From positions 1 to 36,914 of the forward strand of contig PDSI01000163.1 of assembly GCA_002748415.1 (NCBI GenBank): DNA of 36,914 nucleotides. The letters run 5' to 3'. The notes under the pieces are model-generated. The model ran no database searches. It worked only from the letters and a program-made list of their open reading frames with translations, and was not told where the DNA came from. Each line of letters starts with the position of its first letter. Positions within the stretch are counted from its first letter, which is position 1. Positions 32,111 to 36,914 of this stretch are shown here, piece after piece. Both the position numbers and the translations under genes were made by a program. This DNA comes from Micrococcales bacterium. GTDB taxonomy: Bacteria; Actinomycetota; Actinomycetes; Actinomycetales; CAWJMD01.

Positions 32111-33784
32111 GTGACGTCTTTGACCCGCGTTGTCCTTGAGCTGGATCCGCAAACCCCGGCCACCGGTTCGACCGTGCTGGCCACCGCCATCGCCACCTTG
32201 CCGGGAGTGGCAGAACTGGTGCTGGTGCTACGCGGCGTCGACGAGGTGACCCAGGAGCACGCCGACCAGGTGGTCGCGGTGTGCGCGCAGGCGGCCCCTG
32301 GGGCGGCGCTGCCGGACATCGTGCTGCTGGGCGAGGCGGAGGCCACGGATCTCGAGTGTGCGGTGCGGGTCACGGCCACCGGTGAGCCGTTGGCGGATGC
32401 GCAGGCAGTGGTGCTGATCTCGGCGCTTGCGGTGCGGTCCTGGGACCAGGCCGATGGCCGCGCTTCGGCGCAGCCCGCAGGATTGCCGCGGACCCCTGCA
32501 GGCACCGTCTCGGCCACCGCGGTGCCGCAGCCGCGTTCCGCCGAACCGGCCGGTGCGGGCGCACAGAACCTGCGCCTGCGGGACCAGCTGATCGCCCGGC
32601 GAGACGCCGCCCGGGCCGCCGGCCCCGCCCACGTGCGGCCGGTGATCGCCGTGGTGGCCCAGGTCCAGTCCAGTTTCGGCGCGATCGACAGCGTGTGCCG
32701 GGCCTTGCACGAGCACCCGGACGTCGACCTGCAGGTGGTGTGCGTGGACAGTGAGCATGACCGCAGGCCGCACAGCACAGCCGATTTCGTCGCCGGACAC
32801 GGATACCCGACCCAAGGGCCGGACTGGCTGGCGGCTCAGCTGGCCGACCCGGCGAGCCCGCTGCGGGCAGTATTCTTCTACGACCCGTGGGACGGGTTGC
32901 GCCCCTCGCCCGCCACCGCACAGGACGTGGTCAACGCCGGCGTGCGGGTGGCCTACGTCCCCTACGGCACCAACGTCGGGGCGGGTGAGAAGACGATGCA
33001 GCTGGCCTACAACACCCCGATGCACCAGCTGGCCTGGCGGGCTTTCGCCCGCTCCCCGGTGCAACGCGGCCTGTACCGGCAGTTCTGCGTCGCCGGTGAC
33101 CAACATGTGCGGGTGCTCGGGTTGCCCAAGTACGACCGGATCGCCACCCTGGATCCGGCCGGGGAAGGGATCGAGGTGGCTTGTGACGGGCCGGTGGTGC
33201 TGTGGAACCCGCATTTTACTTTCGGCCCGGACGGCTGGTCCACCTTCCGCAGCTACCTGGATCGCCTGTTGCGGTACGCCGCCGATCATCAGGACTTCAC
33301 ATTGCTGATCCGCCCGCACTTCCGGCTGTTCACCGACCTGCCCGCCAGCACCGAGGGTGCGGCGTTGCTGTCTCGGATGACCGCGGCGGCGCAGCGGCGG
33401 CACAACGTCGTCCTGGACCGTGGCGAGGACTACCTGCCGGCGTTCCGGACCGCGGACGCGATGCTCAGCGATGCCAGTTCGCTGCTGAGCGAGTTCATGG
33501 CGCTCGGCCGTCCGGCGCTGTATTTGCACCGCATCGACGGGCCCGGCGTAACCGCTGACGCTCAGTACTTCTTCAACACCGACGTGGCTACCAGTTGGCC
33601 TGCGGTGCAAGGGTTCCTCGACCAGGTCCGGGCCGGCCGCGACCCCTTCGCCGAACACCGGAAGAATCTGGTGCACAGGCATTTTCCGATGCTGGACGGT
33701 TCCGCGGGAGCTCGCATCGTCGATGAGGTGCTCGCCGGTCTGGCGGCCGAGGGCGCGCTGACGCAGCCGGCGGCGGCCCGGTGA
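32111..33784 (+). CDS. TagF/TagB-like GT-B polymer transferase (CDP-glycerol glycerophosphotransferase family)
   Basis: Encodes about 557 residues. The C-terminal half (about 170-545) is of the CDP-glycerol glycerophosphotransferase type: VAYVPYGTNVG, VLGLPKYDRI (335-344), VVLWNPHFTF, TLLIRPHF (397-404) and DASSLLSEFMALGRPALYL (454-472), which correspond to the conserved RPHP and DYSS blocks. The first 110 residues are unlike anything that I recognise and are joined by an Ala/Pro-rich linker (115-155). Family members build teichoic-acid-like polymers or attach phospho-polyols; the substrate here is unknown. The GTG start is weakly supported. It overlaps the methyltransferase by GTGA. Confidence 0.8.
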   Translation: MTSLTRVVLELDPQTPATGSTVLATAIATLPGVAELVLVLRGVDEVTQEHADQVVAVCAQAAPGAALPDIVLLGEAEATDLECAVRVTATGEPLADAQAVVLISALAVRSWDQADGRASAQPAGLPRTPAGTVSATAVPQPRSAEPAGAGAQNLRLRDQLIARRDAARAAGPAHVRPVIAVVAQVQSSFGAIDSVCRALHEHPDVDLQVVCVDSEHDRRPHSTADFVAGHGYPTQGPDWLAAQLADPASPLRAVFFYDPWDGLRPSPATAQDVVNAGVRVAYVPYGTNVGAGEKTMQLAYNTPMHQLAWRAFARSPVQRGLYRQFCVAGDQHVRVLGLPKYDRIATLDPAGEGIEVACDGPVVLWNPHFTFGPDGWSTFRSYLDRLLRYAADHQDFTLLIRPHFRLFTDLPASTEGAALLSRMTAAAQRRHNVVLDRGEDYLPAFRTADAMLSDASSLLSEFMALGRPALYLHRIDGPGVTADAQYFFNTDVATSWPAVQGFLDQVRAGRDPFAEHRKNLVHRHFPMLDGSAGARIVDEVLAGLAAEGALTQPAAAR

Positions 33785-34578
33785 ACGCCGCCCAGGCCGG
33801 TCGAACAGGTACCGCGCCAGGTCCGGCCGGGCGCACCAGGATCAGCGGTACCCCGGTGCCCATCGACCCGGCGGCGGTGCAGGCGTTCTTTGCCGGCCGG
33901 GGTTGCGGTGTGAGCGAGGATCATCCGTTGACCAGCGTGCTCTACCAGGACCACGACCCGGGCCTGGCCGAGCGCCGTGACGCGCACGAGAAGCAGGTCG
34001 CGATGCCGCTGCTGAGGTTGGCGGCGGGGTTTCGGGTGCTGGATGTCGGCTGCGGTATCGGCCGCTGGGCAGGCCCTGTGCTGGCTGCCGGATCCGACTA
34101 TGTCGGAGTCGATTACAGCGCCGAGGTGTTGGCGGTGGGTGCGCGCCGGCATCCCGGTGCGCGATTCGTGCACGCCTCAATGACCGGTTTACAGCAGCCC
34201 GCGGTATCCGCGCAGCTGCGGGATTGTGACGGGGCGACGGGATTCGAGCGCATCATCATGGTCGGGGTGCTGATGTACGCCAACGACGAGGACGTGGCCG
34301 CCGCCCTGACCGGGGTGGCCGCCCTGGCCCGCCCCGGAGGCATCGTCTACCTGCGGGAGCCGACGGCCATCCGGCAGCGGCTGACGTTGCGCGGGCACTG
34401 GTCGGAGGAGCTGGGTGCCGAGTACAACGCGATCTACCGGACCAGGGACGAACTGCTGGCCGCGATCGCCGTGCACGCACCGGCGTTACGGGTGGTTTCC
34501 GATGCCGACCTCTACCCGCCGGAACTGAACAACCGCAACGAGACCCGGCAGCGCTATTGCATGCTGGAGCGGACGTGA
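33781..34578 (+). CDS. Class I SAM-dependent methyltransferase
   Basis: Encodes 265 residues. It is a Rossmann-fold methyltransferase with motif I VLDVGCGIGRWAGPVL (about 86-101), an acidic second strand (YVGVDYSAEVLAVG) and motif III-like LARPGGIVYLREP. In the N-terminal lobe, DHPLTSVLYQDHDPG might bind the acceptor. The substrate is unknown. Start and stop overlap its neighbours by four bases (GTGA at each end), so it works with the TagF-like enzyme and the phosphatase. O- or N-methylation of a sugar or alkanolamine fits the cassette. Confidence 0.85.
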   Translation: MNAAQAGRTGTAPGPAGRTRISGTPVPIDPAAVQAFFAGRGCGVSEDHPLTSVLYQDHDPGLAERRDAHEKQVAMPLLRLAAGFRVLDVGCGIGRWAGPVLAAGSDYVGVDYSAEVLAVGARRHPGARFVHASMTGLQQPAVSAQLRDCDGATGFERIIMVGVLMYANDEDVAAALTGVAALARPGGIVYLREPTAIRQRLTLRGHWSEELGAEYNAIYRTRDELLAAIAVHAPALRVVSDADLYPPELNNRNETRQRYCMLERT

Positions 34579-35195
34579 GATCTGCGGTGCCCGGGGGCAC
34601 CTGCTTCGCCTTCGACCTCGACGGCACCATCACCAGCGAGGAGATTCTGCCGGTCGTCGCCGGGCAGCTGGGGTTGCAGCGTGAGATGGCCACTCTCACT
34701 GAGCTGACGCTGGCCGGGCTCATCGACTTCCGGGATTCGTTCGTGCTGCGATGCGCCATCCTGCGGGCGGTGCCGGTCAGCACGGTGCGCGACATCGTCG
34801 CCGAGATCGAGCTGTCCGAGGCGGTGGCCCAGTTCATCCGGGCCAACCGGGACCGCTGCGCTGTGGTCACGGGCAACCTGGATGCTTGGATCACCCCGAT
34901 CACCGACCGGCTCGGCTGTCCGGTGTTCAGTTCGGTCGCGGCCACCGACGGCGACCGGCTCACCGGCATCGACCATGTGCTGACCAAGTCCGAAGCCGCG
35001 ACCCAGCTGCGGGAGAGTTTCGAGCGCATCGTCGCCGTCGGTGACAGCGTCAACGATGTGCCGTTGTTCGCCGGAGCGGACGTCAGAATCGCCTTCGGCG
35101 GCGTGCACGATCCGGCCGCCCAGCTGGTGGAGGTGGCCGACTACATCACTTACCGAGAGGAGGCGCTGTGCCGCGTCCTGACCACGCTGTCATAG
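34575..35195 (+). CDS. HAD-IB phosphatase (SerB-like)
   Basis: Encodes 206 residues from the GTG at 34575, which has GGAG 5 nt before it. HAD motifs: FDLDGT (D14, D16), CAVVTGNLDAW as motif II, K-containing TKSEAATQLRE and GDSVNDVPLF as motif III. It has the size and layout of phosphoserine-phosphatase-like enzymes, but the helical cap sequence (LIDFRDSFVLRCAILRAVPV) leaves the substrate open. It overlaps the methyltransferase and, by 28 bp, the nucleotidyltransferase. It is most likely to remove a phosphate from an intermediate of the same pathway. Confidence 0.87.
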   Translation: MRSAVPGGTCFAFDLDGTITSEEILPVVAGQLGLQREMATLTELTLAGLIDFRDSFVLRCAILRAVPVSTVRDIVAEIELSEAVAQFIRANRDRCAVVTGNLDAWITPITDRLGCPVFSSVAATDGDRLTGIDHVLTKSEAATQLRESFERIVAVGDSVNDVPLFAGADVRIAFGGVHDPAAQLVEVADYITYREEALCRVLTTLS

Positions 35196-35905
35196 CCGCC
35201 GCCGGTTTCGGCTCCCGGCTGGGCCGCGGGCACCCCAAGTGCCTGCTGGAAGTGGCCGGGAAACCGTTGTTGCGCTGGCAACTCGACCTGCTCACCGACG
35301 TGCCCGACGTGCGCGTGGTCGTCGGCTTCCAAGAAGATGCGGTGACCGATCTGGCCCGCCGGTTGCGCCCGGATGTGACCATCGTGCGCAACCCGGCCTT
35401 CGCCGGCACCTCGGCGCTGGCCAGCTACGCCTTGGGCGGGCGGTACGTGGCTGAGCCGTGTCTGTTCATGGACGGCGACATCATCTTCGACCCGGTCACG
35501 TTCCAGGCATTCTGCGAGCGGGCGGGCGACCGGCCGCTGGTGGGCTACACCGACGCCAAGACTCAGGATCCGGTGTACGTGGACATCGACGAACCGGCCC
35601 AGCTGGTGCGCGGTTTCAGCCGGACCGATGTGTCGGCGTTCGAGTGGGCCAACCTCTTGTGCGTGCCGGGGGACGCATTGGAGCAGGGTTTGCCGGGGCG
35701 TCCCGCCTCGGCGAGCACCGTGTTCGAGTACCTGCGCACGCAGCTGGCGCCGGTGGCCGGTCTGGGCGCGGCGTATCTGCGCTCCTATGAGATCGATCGT
35801 CCGCAAGACCTGGCGGTGGCAATCGCGGCGTTGGCGCCGGGCGGGGCCCTCGAGCCCACGGCGCGGATCCCGGCCCAGCGCCGGGCGCGCTTGCCGATCA
35901 GCTAG
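35168..35905 (+). CDS. Nucleotidyltransferase (LicC/sugar-phosphate type)
   Basis: Encodes 245 residues. It is an NTP-transferase fold with the N-terminal signature AVIAAAGFGSRLGRGHPKCL and LEVAGKPLLRWQLDLL. The metal/substrate site is CLFMDGDIIFDPVTF, with NPAFAGTSALASYALG typical of the phosphocholine- or sugar-phosphate-cytidylyltransferase branch. It would make an NDP- (probably CDP-) activated donor. AGGAGG lies 4 nt before the GTG, inside the HAD gene. The C-terminus is complete (RARLPIS). It is the last gene of the cassette, followed by a structured gene-free region. Confidence 0.85.
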   Translation: MPRPDHAVIAAAGFGSRLGRGHPKCLLEVAGKPLLRWQLDLLTDVPDVRVVVGFQEDAVTDLARRLRPDVTIVRNPAFAGTSALASYALGGRYVAEPCLFMDGDIIFDPVTFQAFCERAGDRPLVGYTDAKTQDPVYVDIDEPAQLVRGFSRTDVSAFEWANLLCVPGDALEQGLPGRPASASTVFEYLRTQLAPVAGLGAAYLRSYEIDRPQDLAVAIAALAPGGALEPTARIPAQRRARLPIS

Positions 35906-35996
35906 CCGGGGCTGTTCGTGAGCTCAGCCCGCCGGCCCGGGTGCCCCAGGCGGCCGACGTTCCCCGTCAGCTTCCGCCCATATCGCCTACATCGGC

Positions 35997-36068
35997 CCCT
36001 AGGGCGCCGTTAGGCGACGTATGGCGCCGGCGCGCCGCTACCCGACGTACCTCAACGGCGCCATAGGG
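35997..36068. repeat. Imperfect 72-bp inverted repeat with competing stems
   Basis: CCCTAGGGCGCCGTT (35997-36011) pairs with AACGGCGCCATAGGG (36054-36068) at 14 of 15 positions. Inside it ACGT (36017-36020) pairs with ACGT further right. A second possibility is CGCCTA (35984-35989) pairing with TAGGCG (36011-36016), which would break the first stem. It starts 91 bp after the nucleotidyltransferase stop. Confidence 0.75.
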
Positions 36069-36153
36069 TCCAGGTTGTCCGATTGACGATGCGAGCGCCT
36101 CGCGACATAAACGGCCTCAACATGCCCTCACCGGACACGCCGAGCAGCCCGGC

Positions 36154-36225
36154 GGGGGCGCAGGGACCGGTGGGGGCGGAGGGACCGGCGGGGCACAGGG
36201 ACCGGCGGGGGCGCAGGGACCCGGC
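36154..36225 (+). repeat. Four 18-bp Gly/Pro-coding repeats, two with indels
   Basis: Units are 36154-36171, 36172-36189, 36190-36206 (17 bp, one base lost) and 36207-36225 (19 bp, one base gained). The consensus begins GGGGGCGCAGGGACCGG. From the ATG at 36122 the first units read Gly-Ala-Gln-Gly-Pro-Val, Gly-Ala-Glu-Gly-Pro-Ala, collagen-like Gly-X-Y triplets. Confidence 0.9.
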
Positions 36226-36230
36226 CGGCC

Positions 36231-36443
36231 ATTGGGCGGCAACGCGATGCCTGCCGCGGCGGCACCTGGGTCCGGCGTGTCGCCGACTCGGGAGCTTTTA
36301 CCGGGTTCCCCGATGCGTCCAGCAGCCGTGCGGAGGACGTGGCGCGGGCGGCGCTCGCTGAGGAGACCCCGGTCACGCTGCTCGGCGTCAACACGGGTTT
36401 CAGCATCCGTAGCCGGACTGAGCGGTCAGCGCGGTGGGCGTGA
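36231..36443 (+). pseudogene. Possible broken coding remnant
   Basis: The frame ending with the TGA at 36441 reads as ordinary protein (for example RGGTWVRRVADSGAFTGFPD and LAEETPVTLLGVNTGFSIRS) and has GC-rich third positions. I find no start or ribosome-binding site, and it is out of frame with the collagen-like repeats before it. It overlaps the end of the exonuclease gene on the other strand by 18 bp. It might be the 3' end of a decayed gene. I do not recognise the family. Confidence 0.2.
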
Positions 36444-36914
36444 GACCTGTGCCGGGCGCCGCAGTGACCTGGTTCGCCGGAGTGCTCTGGTGCGCCGGAA
36501 TGCTCTGGTGCGCCACAGTCTCTTGGCTTTCCGGCGGACCGTCCGCGCAGCCGGCCGCACGTGATTGCGCCACCGCCACGTGACCCACCCGGCCGCCCCC
36601 TGGCACGCCAAGAGCTGAGGTCGCACGCCGCGCGCGCGGCTGCCGGCCAGCAGCCGGGTGAACACCTCAGCCAGCACCCGGGTGTCGTCGCGCGCATCGT
36701 GGGCTCGCTGCTGGGTGATTCCGTAATGCTCGGCCAGACTGGACAGCCGGAAGTCCGGCACCGGCACCGCAAGGGAACGGGCCAGGTCGATCGTGCACAA
36801 CCGATGTGTGGTCGGCAACCGATGCCTGGCGCGGGCTGCCTCGGCGGCCAGGAACGAGTAATCGAAGTCAGCGTTGTGCGCGACCAGGACACGGCCGGCG
36901 AGTAGTTGGTTGAG
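36426..36914 (-). CDS. DnaQ-type (DEDDh) 3'-5' exonuclease, C-terminal part
   Basis: About 162 residues; the N-terminus with the Exo I motif (DxE) lies beyond the right edge. Exo II is seen as LVAHNADFDYSFL and Exo III as HDARDDTRVLAEVF, so the active site is intact as far as visible. It is the family of DNA polymerase III epsilon and of actinobacterial stand-alone exonucleases. From about residue 112 of the visible part the sequence becomes a very basic, Arg-rich tail coded across 18-bp repeats. Another frame here reads more like protein (AHQSIPAHQSTPANQVTA), so a frameshift near 36610-36640 is possible. Confidence 0.8.
   Translation of the reverse strand, partial: LNQLLAGRVLVAHNADFDYSFLAAEAARARHRLPTTHRLCTIDLARSLAVPVPDFRLSSLAEHYGITQQRAHDARDDTRVLAEVFTRLLAGSRARGVRPQLLACQGAAGWVTWRWRNHVRPAARTVRRKAKRLWRTRAFRRTRALRRTRSLRRPAQVSRPPR
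36469..36522 (-). repeat. Three 18-bp tandem repeats in the exonuclease tail
   Basis: Units 36469-36486, 36487-36504 and 36505-36522 begin CTGGTGCGCCGGAATG or close variants. In the annotated frame they code an Arg-rich repeat (RRTRAL); in the +2 frame they code His-Gln-Ser-x-Pro-Ala. Confidence 0.85.

Larger units (their letters stand above)
35906..36425. other. 520 bp without a supported gene
   Basis: The region between the nucleotidyltransferase stop and the exonuclease stop holds a long imperfect inverted repeat (35997-36068), a four-unit 18-bp repeat (36154-36225) and a coding-like but broken frame at its right end. No tRNA or clear promoter is seen. Convergent genes on either side suggest a terminator or former-gene region. 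Confidence 0.6.

Noticed and set aside
32111..33784. Canonical teichoic acid polymerase tagF
   Set aside because: The core motifs fit the family, but the N-terminus differs and no other teichoic-acid genes are present. A specific gene name would claim too much.
36083..36361. A 92-residue plus-strand gene
   Set aside because: It changes from Gly-X-Y repeats to an Arg-rich nonsense-like sequence after a one-base loss, and has no ribosome-binding site. It is better seen as part of a remnant.
1..36914. tRNA, rRNA, insertion sequence, phage attachment site or defence system
   Set aside because: I looked on both strands and saw no cloverleaf, transposase, integrase or known defence-protein motif. 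The right-hand inverted repeat has no transposase beside it.

Overview
This is a high-GC stretch with an actinobacterial gene order (ruvA-ruvB-secD-secF-apt-rel, then a DUF349 protein, a membrane-anchored cyclophilin, an MBL hydrolase and hisS), joined directly to a flagellar and chemotaxis locus. The source is therefore most likely a motile, single-membrane actinobacterium. I cannot fix the genus from sequence alone.

Left part, 1-14963, minus strand. Read in the direction of transcription it runs fliA (sigma-28), fliC (a short flagellin), fliD, fliS, a small FliT-like protein, cheA and cheW. Next come an unrecognised 309-residue protein, cheB, cheR, cheY, cheX, a second cheY, a CheX-like protein and an EAL-HDOD protein. 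After a 325-bp gap come flgB, flgC, fliE and the start of fliF, which leaves the window. Many junctions are ATGA or TGATG overlaps, so translation is probably coupled. No chemoreceptor, CheC, CheD, CheZ or FlgM gene is visible.

Middle, 14964-18406, plus strand. Divergent from fliA is flgN-flgK-flgL-fliW, giving the hook-filament junction proteins, their chaperone and the flagellin-binding regulator FliW. Candidate sigma-28 promoters with a shared CTCA-N16/17-(G/C)(C/T)CGATG layout lie before flgN, fliC and flgB, which would tie the filament and basal-body units to FliA.

Right part, 18504-32042. Housekeeping genes: ruvAB (with a LexA-box-like site), secDF (SecD carries a repetitive Gly/Gln/Pro insert), apt, an opposing GT2 glycosyltransferase with a helical-repeat C-terminus, bifunctional rel, a DUF349 protein, a cyclophilin, an MBL-fold hydrolase and hisS. 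ruvC and yajC, usual neighbours in this block, are not here.

Far right, 32111-36914. A tightly coupled four-gene cassette encodes a TagF-like GT-B polymer transferase, a SAM methyltransferase, an HAD-IB phosphatase and a sugar/alkanolamine-type nucleotidyltransferase. It looks like a small envelope- or glycan-modification pathway and is the best candidate here for an uncharacterised system. It is followed by about 520 bp of structured, repetitive, gene-poor DNA and the C-terminal part of a DnaQ-type exonuclease.
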